Part shown: in pieces, positions 50,101 to 59,615 of the stretch
How positions within the stretch are numbered: the first letter of the stretch is position 1
How the letters are laid out: every line of letters begins with the position of its first letter
Source of the DNA: Calliopsis andreniformis
Taxonomy: Eukaryota > Arthropoda > Insecta > Hymenoptera > Andrenidae
Direction: 5' to 3'
Assembly: GCF_051401765.1 (NCBI RefSeq)
Contig: NC_135071.1
Location: 15,726,961 to 15,790,960, forward strand
DNA length: 64,000 nt
Program-made: the position numbers and the translations under genes
Notes under the pieces: generated by a model
The model's database searches: none
What the model was told of the DNA's origin: nothing
What the model saw: only the letters and a program-made list of their open reading frames with translations

Positions 50101-53100
50101 TATCAAATAGTTGTTTCGAAGCTGTGAGGTTTCGTGGGCGACGAGGGGTGAAATGATGGGGTGGCTTCGTTCAGTGGTTCTGGGATTAATTACGTTTATT
50201 GTAAGTAGAGTGTTCCTGGAGAACTGTGCGTGCGGAGAAACCCTTTAGGCTTAAGTATCGTATAGGGTACACAACAGGTGTCAGGAATTTATAGGGGTGG
50301 CTCCATCGTGTATGCTAAAAGAAGAGAAAGATAGCTTATAGCACTGTTTGATTTATGAGGACTTATATCACAGTCTGACTTGTTAGGAGCTATATTATTG
50401 TCTGGCTTATACGGAATTATACTACTGCCTGACTTATACGTGCGTATACTATTGTGTGACATATATGGACCTATACTACTGTCTGGTTTATACGAACATA
50501 TATTACAGTCTGATTTATACGGATCTATACTACTGCCTGACTTACAGGGACATATACTGATGCCTAACTTATACCAATCTATGCTACTGTCTGACTTACA
50601 GGGACATATGCTACTGGCCTTACTTATAGGGGCATACATTACTGTCTGACTTAAACGGACCTATACCACTGGCAGGTCAGATAAAACAGAAGCAAAACCG
50701 AGATTCTATTGCTTAATAATAGGTTATTATTTGTCATACAAACTTTTCATACAAATATGGATCTCTAGTGGCTCACGACTTTTTGATTTCCATTTTATTG
50801 CAATGTGTCCTACAGAATCACCTTTTAAAATTTTGATTACACGTCATTGAACACCCGTCAACATTTTCACATTATATTTTATTTCAAATGGGCGAAATCG
50901 TACCGGAGTACATGCATTGCAATTGTACTTGCATCGTTTAACACAGTTCATGTCCCCGTACTGATTAAAACGCAATTAAAGCTGCTGTACGATTCAATCG
51001 GCGTGGCATTTTGGAAGACAGACGATCGTGTTTATCGGCGAATGGGAAGTTTCTCTCTCCATTGGAAACAGGGCTTTACTCGGAAATAATAACCACGGGA
51101 ATTGCGTTACAGGATAAATCGTTTATCCTCGGCCGCGGATTAATAGCGATCAACGGGCCGACGTTATTTTCTACTGTGCGCTGTAAAACGAACTCTCTGC
51201 CTGACAACGTCCTCCTCCATCTAATTCGCCTCCTTCCCCGAAGAGCGACAATCCCGACAGACTGTTTCCTGCGGTGTTCCGCGGTGCGCGGTAGTAATTA
51301 AAATAAATCTGAAACGAGCGGAAGGGCTCTCTAGATATTAATTTTAATATCTGCTGTAAGGGACGCTTGATAGCCAGGGAACAATTTCGGAGTTTTTAAT
51401 TCTCCTTACTGGAACACAAAATTGAAATAATAATTCCTGGAATTCGGGGGTCTAAAGCATCTCATTATCGTTAACAGTACAGATAAATTCTATTATTTTA
51501 TCGTTTTAACTAAAACGCTGAATTAAATCGTTTCTTCCTCTTCTTCTTTTTCGATTTTTAAGACACCAGAAATTTTAATCTTCTTTTAATTCAATTTCCT
51601 CTATAATACAAATTTCCTCCGCCACTTTTTACGAGGGGTAAAAAATCGTCAACCCTCGAACGAGGCCTCTGCCCTTCGCAAGCTGAAACTTCGCCCCTTC
51701 TTTTAATACTTGACGCAACAATTTCATTACAGCTCGTTTCCTCCGGCCTAGAAGGCGTTTTTCATTAAGTTCTATACTACTGAAGCGAGGTAAAGTTTCT
51801 GGACGTGATCCGCTTCGTTCGAAGGGAAATGAAATACAGTGGCGGACGAGGGAAAGTGGTTGCAAGTCGCAGCGGGGACGTTTTCACGGTTAAAATCCCA
51901 CCGAATGTCGCGTGGAATCGATAAAGTTTATCATATATTTTCTCTGTTCTCTCGTTGAAACACAGCAGATGTAATAACGCGCATGACAGCGCTCGACCAA
52001 TCGACCGCCTTCACGCCCGTCCATGCGGCGCATTAAAATCGACAAAGGGTGCATATGCGAGTGATACGCGACTCGAATCGACAGCGGCTTTCACCCTCCT
52101 TACTCTCACGATGGAAGACAGAAAAAAGGAGAGTCGGAATAAAATTCAGATGGAAAATCACGGGATCGATACACAATTATGATTTTGCCGCGTGATTCGT
52201 TGAGTGTATCTACTTAGGATCCTGTCAAAAGGGTTCCAATCTGGGGACAGGAACATGGAATCGAATCTGTTGGAAACTGTGGGCGAAAAAGGTTATTCTG
52301 AAAGCTGTTGAGTTAGTGTTTATTAAAATTTCTTCGATATTCAGATTCTCTTTCAAATTTTCTAATTTTTAAATATTCATTATAAATAGTACTCCAATTT
52401 TCAATTATCCAAAGTTTTCAATAATTACCTGTCACTAAGCTTTGTTGGGGAAATTGGTTTTAGTTCACATTGTATTTTTCGAGGGTTGTTTATGAGATGG
52501 AACATACAAAAAGTTTGAAATTTCTATATTTTAAAATATTCAGCATTTTCAATGTTTCTTAATTCCAAATTTTCAAGTATTCAAATCTTTAAATATTCAA
52601 ATTTTCTAATTTTTAAATATTCATCTCGTTCCCAATTCAAATGCTTAAATATTCAAATTTTCGGCGATCCAAAGCTTTAAATATTCACCTTTCTTTAAGC
52701 CTTGTTGGAGAATTTGGAGAAGATTATTTTTTAGGGTTGTTTAAGAGATAGGACACACGAGAGGTTGGAAATTTTCATATCTTAACATCAAGATTTCCAA
52801 AGTTCCTTAATTTCAAATTTTTAAATATTCAAATTTCTTCAATATTCCCACCCTCTTTCAAATTTTCCAATTTTTAAATATTCATCTCATCCCCAATTCA
52901 AACGCTTAAATATTCCAATTTTCGACTATCCAAAGTTTTAAATATTCACCTTTCTCTAACGTAGAAACTTTCAGCTTTCCCACTTAATTATTCACGGGAT
53001 TACGCTGTCGCCTCCATTAGAGCAGTGACTCGGAGCAAGCAAATAACGAAGATATCGCTGACTTTAAGATAAACCGCTCGCGAAGTAGCGTTTATTACAG

Positions 53101-56100
53101 GCTTAACCGCGCTCTCATTCAATTTGCCCGCGGATTACAAGAAACTTCGCAGATAAGAATGGCAGACGCGACAGTCCCCGCTGGAATATTCATGTCGAGC
53201 GGCCTGCCAGCAGCGAGGCGTGAGTTGCAAAGAGGATTTCCCACCGAAAGTCTCAGTCACGCTCGCGTGAACTTCGGAGCGGCACTTTGCCTCGAACAAA
53301 TCGCTTTCACGGTGCACGCGAGCCCCACGATTACACCGTTTACGAGCGACGATCGATGTCGGCGTCGTTCCGCGCGGAAAGAACACGCCTCGTCGTTTCC
53401 GCGAGCGGGAAGAATGTGCACGCTTTACGAGGCGCGTGAACAGGCTTTCTAACGACTATTTAATCCGCTTTAGGAATCACTTCCTTCGTTGGAGGCGACG
53501 TCGACGTGGCTCGATCGGGACGCAACGCCAGTCAGCGATTTCCTGAGACTTCTAACGCGGGGGTGGACGTGCTTCGCCGTCTGGGGCTGTTCGAGGAGAA
53601 TAAGATTCGATACGATCCGGTTGGGAAGCTGGGGAGTCGTAAATCGAATGAGTTTCCAAAGTTTTCCCTGGGTTTCGATATGTTCTGTTTGATCTGCGTT
53701 TAGTAGTGACAAGTGGATGATAGATGCGGGATACTTTCTTGGGAGGCGTTCCATCTATTGTCTTTGTAAGTAGTGTATATCAACGATAATGCTTACAATA
53801 AAGTCCCTCCCTTGTGTCACTCATTTTCCCTTATGTGAAGCCACGAAATTATCTCAGCATAGATTACTAAGGCTAACATAACAAGTGTCAAGTGAAATAG
53901 CAATTATTTTTGTGTCTATAAGACAATATTAAACCTAAATTTTCCTGCGTCTGCCAGGGTATGATGCTGCTTGGAGACGAAAAATGTAGGTATGTGGCAA
54001 TGTGACAAGGTTGGACTTTATTTTCCTAGCAGGTTTTAGAACTAGAATAGCGTGGAGTTAGTGTCCTTTCGCTCCTGCGATGAAGAAGTTGTAAGAGGAA
54101 TCGATAGAAAATGGGGCAATAAATTTCCATCGATTATACGGTGAAACTTAACGGCAGGGTAGTGAAATGTCTTCGAATAAAGTGCAGATCTCTTCCAGTT
54201 AAACCGCGCAGCAGCTTTCCGAATCGTTTCAGGAAATCACGATCGGTTCCTTCGATTCAGATGATAACGCGAGAAAACTAGGACGAAGGGAGCCTATAAG
54301 ATAAGATGTAGTAACTGATAGCGAATCACTATGTAAATGGACCATGAAATATGGTTTGAGGCAGGAAATAAATTTAATCATATTTAATAAATAACCTTGA
54401 AATCTGCTAATCGATAGAATTATCTTTTGTGGGATGAATATCCACTTAACTATGTACAGTTTCAATAAATTTATTGAAGAATTATCAGTATTCAATATTT
54501 TCAATATCCCAATATTTTAAATATTTCAATATTTAAATTTTTCAATAACCACTCGATTTTTACTTAATTCAATATTAATTTGATACTACTATGCAGTTAT
54601 CGATATTTAAAATAAACCGAGGCTGAATAATTAGAATACAGTGAATGTACGATGTATGTAGTATGCTCTCAATGATATTTTTTATGATATTTATGTATTT
54701 GTGTTTAATGAAAGGGTACTTATACGATAGTTATATATCATATTCATGCCACGCTCATATCGTGACTTTATAAAGTATTTACACTTCAGTTTTACTGCAT
54801 CTACATTAAATATCTTCAAAGTATATTTACGCTGCGCTTCCACTCTGCTCATAGAGTGTTTGCATAGATTGTTCCTAAAATATACTTATAAAGCTTTATG
54901 AGCGACTTCATAGACCTACTTTATACTAAACTCCTCCCATAGCACTCCTACTCTTGATCCTTCTAAAACTGCAATTACAAATTCAACATTATTCCTCACC
55001 GACAACCCAAAGGCTTTTGTCAATGTAGATTGTGGAACTTTTATTATTAACGGAGCGTATTCTCATATTAAAATAAATAACATTTAACTAAAACAAACAT
55101 TTAAATAAAAAACCTAAGTCTGAATTACCGCAAATCAAACGTCATTTGATACGCTGCAAGACACCCACTCATATATCGCTTATCGTCGATCGTCAAACGA
55201 GATAGCCGAGTCACAGGTTAAGCGTGATAACGCAATTCATTAGAGCTGATGTACGGTCCAGAGATTAGCCCGATGGGAATTCAAAGAAACCCCCGTTATC
55301 GCGGCTCCTCGCGTCTGACTTATGATGAGTCGTACTACTGTGGATGGACTGCTGCAGAGAGGCCTTGTGGTCTATCGTCGATTGCGGCGGAATCCATCAA
55401 CTATGCCAGAGATAAGAGAAGTCGTTCCTTTCCGTGTCCAAAACGGACATTTACAACAGAGAAAGCTCGTGTTGTAGATATAAACTACTCGGTAATTAAT
55501 CCACTAAGTTCTTCCTGTGAAACTGTTTTATGCAGAGGATCTGTGTACAGGGTATCCAAGGTTTAAGGAACTGTGGCTGCATTTTGTGATTTTTTTTTAG
55601 AGTGGTGAGTAGGCTGTTCTGTATTCAAAATTTGCAGGTATATTTATCCCTCTTGTGAGTATATCCTGCATTTTTTTCATCCGAAAATAGTTAAATTTGA
55701 GGGTGTTATAACTTTTCGTTAAATAGCTGTTTCAGAAAAGGTGCTCCATCCCCCCATCTGAATCTCATTTCCACTCAGGAATAATCACAAAGAAACGAAT
55801 CACTCGAAGAAAAGAAGTGAATTCTAACGAGCATCAGAAATACCCCAGCGCAATCAAGGAAAAATATTCTCCTCCGAATTCGCTGCACGAGAATATCGGT
55901 ACAAGAAAACCGAGAAACCAGGAAACAAAGAGCCCCCGTTGTAGGGCTGATTTTTCAGAAAATCCACGCCTATTGTGCGCCCCGATTTCGGTCAGCGGTT
56001 CACGTGCACTAATCCCGCTCAATCGAGAGCAGTTCCACGAGAGTCGCAGCGTTCTGCGGTGTTGTTCCAGGTATCGTGCGGTTGGTAGACCAGCGTCCCG

Positions 56101-59100
56101 CGATAACACAATTAGACCGCGTGCAGTGCGTCCGTCATCGCGAACAATTCGCAATTTTCTCGCAGGCGGAGTGGCAATTCAGTTGTTAAACCATCCCCCT
56201 CGCGTAATTCGATAGGAATCCATGGACGCGAAACGCTTCCGTTGCCCTGGCATTCCTCATAATCGCGATATATCGATATGGCTGGTTACTGGCCATTGCG
56301 CCACATTGTTGGCGTTGTCGTTGGATTCGCCATTAATCCCTGTTCCGCTTCCTTTGAGGTGGCTTTCAACTTCGTGTTGCTGGGGCATACGAAACCCTTC
56401 GACGTTGTTGGCAGTACGAACGCTGAGGTTTCGGACCTATCTCACTGGGTTTCGAGTTAGAGCAACTGAGGAACTCTGGCGAGTCTCGTAATGACTGTCA
56501 GTCTTTAAGGTCGGTGTTTAGGAATGAGTATCTGAAATAGAGTGTAAGCGATTCTTCGGTGGAGTTTGAGTGAACTGTTTCGCTAATAGAGGGGTCGATG
56601 AGTGAAATGGGTCCAGAGTCTTTTCGAACGCTGCACGAGAGGGGTCAAGTGTTCAAGTTTTCGAATTTTTGAAAACTCGAGCACTTGAAATTTGAGAATT
56701 TTGACTTCATCTCTGCGTTTTGCGTCACCTAATTGCTACATCAATTTCTAATCAAGAGAGTGTTTCACGAAATAAAATTTATGAAAAGTACCTTGCTTTT
56801 TGCTCCTTCAGTCCATGCAGGTGTAAAATTCACATCTATGAAATTGCATTGAGATGCATCGATATTCGTTCGATACCGATCTTCCCTACACAAGCACCTT
56901 CGCTTTTACCTTCGCCTGAGAGAAGGAGGATCTTCAGACCCATAGACAGTGAACATAAACACTGTTTCATTGAAATAGTAAAACGCAATTTCCTTTCACA
57001 GTTCCATAACAGACACAATTTATCGTAATATTATTTTCCCTCGACGGCCATGTTTTTAACACGCTCGATATATTTCCTGATCTCATATTGGCGCCGTCGA
57101 TAAACGAAAAACCGAATTGAAACCTTCGAACATAAATCGATATGAAATACAACCCCATGGCGTTCATTCGAACTCAAACGAACTCTCCCAGAGCTGCAAC
57201 CTGTTCTTCTTTTTTTTTATCAATTTCCAGATAGACAAAATGCACCATGTACCTTTCACGAGTGATATAGGAAGCCATTAGAGACGTTCCCATCCTATCT
57301 CCTTACAGTACCAGGGCATATTTATGGGTGAACTTAAGAACCGAAAGTTTTCGCCAGCAGGTACCATGAAACAAGTAGTAAAACCCAATAATTAAACCTC
57401 CGTCGGGCAGCAACGTACATTATTTCCTTCCTTTTGTTCCCACGCACGAGCTACATTGATTCTGCTATATGTTATCTCATTGTCCGCGGAATCGTCACTC
57501 GCAGCGATTCGAGCGCGATAACGTTACTTTCGATCGCGATTAAACAGGGTCGAAATGGGTCGCAGTTTCTGTGATTCGCAGCCGAACCTTTAGTGCTCGC
57601 CCCGATAGTGGCATACAGGGCGATTTGCTTTAATATTCAGGCATAAAAGCGGGCCATTGTCGCGAGAATATACCTGTCCACAGTTGCCTCCATAATGTAT
57701 GTCCCTCGATAGCGGCAGAGACGTCGTTGTTTGGATTAATAATAATGGGTCGCGTTAACTGCTTGAATTTTTTCCAACATTTGTAGTTTTGGGAGCCCGT
57801 AAAGTTCTGTTTAATTGGGAACACGTCTCGCCCGTGTTAGCGAGACCTGAATAAAATCAGCTTCATCAAAATTCATGTTAGCGGTGGAGTAATTGTCGAG
57901 AAGGGATTTAACGAGCCATTTGTGTACACTGTTATATAGGTTTACCATAAAAAGGACGATTCTTGCGCGAAACAACGCGACGGTTTGTTAAATGAGGCGG
58001 AATTAGTCACATAGTCGTGAAATTCTTTAAACCAGCGAAAGAAAATTTGTTTTGTTATTATATCAATTACTAATTTGAAAATATTTCATTCAAAATGTTA
58101 TTTCTTGAAATATTTAAAGTTTGAAATTCGATTTTACCGAAATATATTTATTATTAGAGTTATTTTGTAGTATTTGTAGTATATAAGTAGTATACACCAA
58201 CGATAATGCTTACGAGAATGTTTCACCCTTGTATCACTCATTCTCCCTCATATGAAGCTATACAATTATCTCAGTCATACGTGAAATTATTTGATTAATG
58301 GATTACAAAATATATTTCTACTAAAGTATACTAAACAAACTACTGAAAAATATATAAAGCTTCAAAGAAAATTCTGAAAAGCTTGATAAATGAAAATTGA
58401 AAATTTTGATCGAGTTTTGAGATGAAACTGTATCTTCTGGATGAATCATACTTGCGATATTTTAAAGGGTTGTGGAAAAGGCCAAATAGATCACAGAATC
58501 TACCTCTGTCACATTCTATACCATCTCCCTCCCATTGAAATTTCCCCAAATCAAGCACAAATGAGAGTAGCTTTGATTCACCGAGTCATTAAATCTCCAC
58601 TCATTTACGTTGGCGAATTATCACTCAATTCATTATTCAAGCCCCGAGGCGAGCGCCACTTTCGCGTCGTCCTTCACGGTCATTAATCAAATTTAATCAA
58701 AGTGAAAGCGAAAAGTGGAGGGGGTACTCGGATAATTAGTTCTGTATCAATTACACGATTAATCATCGTTAGATGATTATTAAGGCAGGACACGTACTTA
58801 ATAGCCTTGTCGATTTTACACGTCCGCGTGTCGATGACTTCTAGGAACACTTTCAGAGAATTACGATTGCTGTAGGCGTTACAGCATCCACTTGAGAAGG
58901 GTGCAGAGGGAAAATGGGAGTGTCTACAGTCTCCTTACATGAGAGAAACTTTGTACCTGTGATTATCGTTCGATCGCTTCTTAACGTCTCCTGTAGGAGC
59001 CATCGAGAATGTTGCGAGCGATTCAGGGGGAAATGTTGGGAAAAGTGACTCAGGGTGTAGACAATAATTGAGGACTCTTCTTGAGGGTTATTTGGAAGTA

Positions 59101-59615
59101 ATTTCGTTGTGATTTGGTTCTTTGGAGTTCTAGACTGAGTGGATGGGAGAGTGCGTTTCTGGGAATGATTTGTAAGCAGATCGTTGAAGATTTATGGGTT
59201 GCTTCAAATTTCTGAGTAATGATATTTTAGAAATATTGGGTCATATTATTTAAATAAATTTCTAAGTAGTAATTTCAGAGGATTATTAGTGTAATATCTG
59301 TTTAAGAAATATTTAAGAACAGCTTGCTCATCTTATTTTGTTTTTAAGCCATTTTTCATAAAAAAGACAATATCTAGAACTATATTGTATGATTTCCGGA
59401 ACTATGCAATTCCACATTGTACTTTTACATATTTTATGTGAAGGATCACGACTATAGAGATGTAAAAATGTTATATGCTTGCTACAAAGATATTGCATAT
59501 ATTAGGGCTCTATACATACCTGAACTTCTAAAGCATGGTAAGCAAATATGAGGCCAAGCAGTATCACAGTAGACACAGAGATCAGGGTTTTCAATGCTGT
59601 CGAGTAAAACGAGGC
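28560..59615 (-). CDS. SK: Small-conductance calcium-activated potassium channel SK (3' part of gene, S1 to C-terminus)
   Basis: Seven minus-strand exons, 59520-59615, 39398-39819, 34792-34927, 32787-32897, 29903-30030, 29741-29810 and 28560-29123, join in phase to 508 residues plus stop. The order is S1, S2-S5, pore, S6, calmodulin-binding domain and a proline/serine-rich tail. The channel opens when calmodulin bound to its C-terminal domain binds Ca2+, letting K+ out and hyperpolarising neurons and muscle. Key blocks are [40 protein letters not shown], the pore, [55 protein letters not shown] and [20 protein letters not shown]. They match my memory of the Drosophila channel closely. The filter reads GFGD instead of GYGD. 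The N-terminal cytoplasmic exons and the start codon are not in the window. The S1-S2 intron is 19.7 kb. Confidence 0.95.
29741..29810 (-). CDS. SK: SK exon: distal calmodulin-binding domain
   Basis: Encodes (A)[21 protein letters not shown] and ends in phase 0 at the donor 29739-29740. Two AG acceptors lie 6 bases apart (29811-29812 and 29805-29806); the outer one adds Leu-Arg and gives the fly-like ALRKVKM. Confidence 0.9.
29805..29812 (-). promoter_or_regulatory. Tandem alternative splice acceptors in SK
   Basis: Read on the minus strand the sequence is TTTCAGACTCAGGAAAG. Splicing after the first AG yields ...A-L-R-K-V..., after the second ...A-K-V...; both keep the frame because the sites are 6 bases apart. 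The first has the better pyrimidine tract and gives the form known from flies. Confidence 0.7.
29903..30030 (-). CDS. SK: SK exon: core calmodulin-binding domain
   Basis: Encodes [20 protein letters not shown] through [11 protein letters not shown]. It lies between the acceptor at 30031-30032 and a donor at 29901-29902, and ends two bases into a codon. It carries the helix that holds calmodulin constitutively. Confidence 0.95.
30031..32786. other. SK intron (S6/CaM-domain exons)
   Basis: 2.8-kb intron. Moderately AT-rich with no recognisable gene. Two blocks near 31910-31975 and 32105-32170 share a similar word (CTG.TTTACTACT.GATC) and may be an old duplication. Confidence 0.5.
32787..32897 (-). 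CDS. SK: SK exon: S6 and start of calmodulin-binding domain
   Basis: Thirty-seven codons in phase 0 encode [18 protein letters not shown] and then [15 protein letters not shown]. Acceptor 32898-32899, donor 32785-32786. Confidence 0.95.
32898..34791. other. SK intron (pore/S6 exons)
   Basis: 1.9-kb intron with no recognisable gene or strong repeat. Confidence 0.5.
34792..34927 (-). CDS. SK: SK exon: pore helix and selectivity filter
   Basis: Encodes [20 protein letters not shown], then [17 protein letters not shown] and AVSTGIM. The codon for the filter aromatic is TTC (Phe). Most SK channels have Tyr here, giving GYGD. Acceptor 34928-34929, donor 34790-34791. Confidence 0.95.
34928..39397. 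other. SK intron (S2-S5/pore exons)
   Basis: 4.5-kb intron. A CpG-rich stretch at about 37000-38350 interrupts AT-rich sequence. The open frame at 37907-38158 has no recognisable domain. Confidence 0.5.
39398..39819 (-). CDS. SK: SK exon: S2 to S5
   Basis: Encodes [48 protein letters not shown], the S4-S5 linker and [20 protein letters not shown] to TLRQCER. The acceptor is CAG at 39820-39822 and the donor is at 39396-39397; it ends two bases into a codon, which the pore exon completes as Arg. Confidence 0.95.
40178..40432. mobile_element. Double-hairpin MITE-like element
   Basis: Starts with AAGATGGGTCTA and ends with TTAGACCCACTTTT, its inverted partner. Inside are two consecutive imperfect palindromes: one around 40195-40300, the other around 40308-40428. 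Each has arms with AAGTTATATAACTTT and an A-rich word ACAGAAAAGAGACAT facing its complement. It has no coding capacity. It fits a non-autonomous DNA transposon, perhaps two copies fused. The family is not identified. Confidence 0.7.
44640..44785. repeat. AT-rich nested palindrome
   Basis: ACTTATTATAATAATATTA near 44663 faces TAATATTTATTATAATAAGC near 44758, and inside it GTTACTTATATAATATTA faces TAATTATATATAAGTAAT. The sequence is almost pure A+T and could extrude as a cruciform. It may be a degraded foldback element. Confidence 0.6.
44965..45325. repeat. Degenerate ~40-50-bp repeat units
   Basis: A word of the form GTAGTATAA..TCG.ATATG.TC..ACA...AGTAAGTA recurs at least four times (near 44972, 45208, 45253 and 45288), with spacing varying and much divergence. 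Single related words occur at 60779 and 20565. Probably an old minisatellite or fragments of a dispersed repeat. Confidence 0.4.
46645..47442. mobile_element. ~800-bp palindromic Tc1/mariner-type foldback element
   Basis: The whole element is an inverted repeat with arms of about 390 bases and centre near 47043. In the inner part I count about 5 differences over 53 bases (AGTCGCTGCGATTTTTTTTC on both arms); the outer part is more diverged. The ends read TTTTGCTCAAAAAAAAT and, reversed, CACTGCTCAAAAAAAAT, like many Tc1-like termini, and TA flanks both sides (46643-46644, 47443-47444) as a target duplication. There is no transposase frame. The ORF at 47076-47267 is an accident of the arm. Confidence 0.8.
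50341..50664. repeat. 27-bp minisatellite, about 12 copies
   Basis: Successive units of 27 bases with consensus ACTACTGTCTGACTTATACG + GACCTAT run from 50341 to 50664; one unit is 28 and the first is 26. Copies differ at several positions. Because 27 is a multiple of 3, both strands have open frames through it with a 9-residue period, which is not evidence for a gene. Confidence 0.92.
52335..52960. repeat. Tandem ~245-260-bp AT-rich repeat, about 2.5 copies
   Basis: The phrase TC(T/C)AATTTTTAAATATTCAT begins at 52361, 52605 and 52866. Between them the order of words is conserved (ATCCAAAG.TTT, TTCACCT, AAGC.TTGTTGG, AGGGTTGTTTA.GAGAT.G.ACA, then TTTCAAATTT). Units are rich in short TTCAAAT words that also appear alone near 48200-48310. 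Confidence 0.75.
53767..53861 (+). repeat. Dispersed ~96-bp repeat, copy 1
   Basis: Matches 58183-58279 in the same orientation, sharing CAACGATAATGCTTAC, CCCTTGT.TCACTCATT and AATTATCTCAG, with roughly three quarters of positions equal by eye. No ends typical of a transposon were seen. Confidence 0.75.
58183..58279 (+). repeat. Dispersed ~96-bp repeat, copy 2
   Basis: Second copy of the block at 53767-53861, 4.4 kb away in the same SK intron and orientation. Confidence 0.75.
59520..59615 (-). CDS. SK: SK exon: S1 segment
   Basis: Thirty-two codons, [27 protein letters not shown], read from acceptor 59616-59617 to donor 59518-59519. It is separated from the S2-S5 exon by 19.7 kb. The preceding exon of the family (cytoplasmic RKRISDY-type block) was looked for up to 64000 and not found. 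Confidence 0.93.

Larger units (their letters stand above)
39820..59519. other. 19.7-kb SK intron between S1 and S2 exons
   Basis: Holds several repeats listed separately and alternating AT-rich and CpG-rich blocks (about 41200-41700, 43900-44400, 51000-52200, 53000-53700, 55200-56500). No ORF shows a known domain. Large first introns of insect ion-channel genes often hold enhancers, which is a possible role for the CpG-rich islands. Confidence 0.5.

Noticed and set aside
50289..50649. ORFs on both strands in the 27-bp minisatellite
   Set aside because: The openness follows from a repeat unit divisible by three; no start context or splice support.
53159..53452. Overlapping plus and minus ORFs of about 90 codons
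   Set aside because: CpG-rich block with both strands open and no family resemblance.
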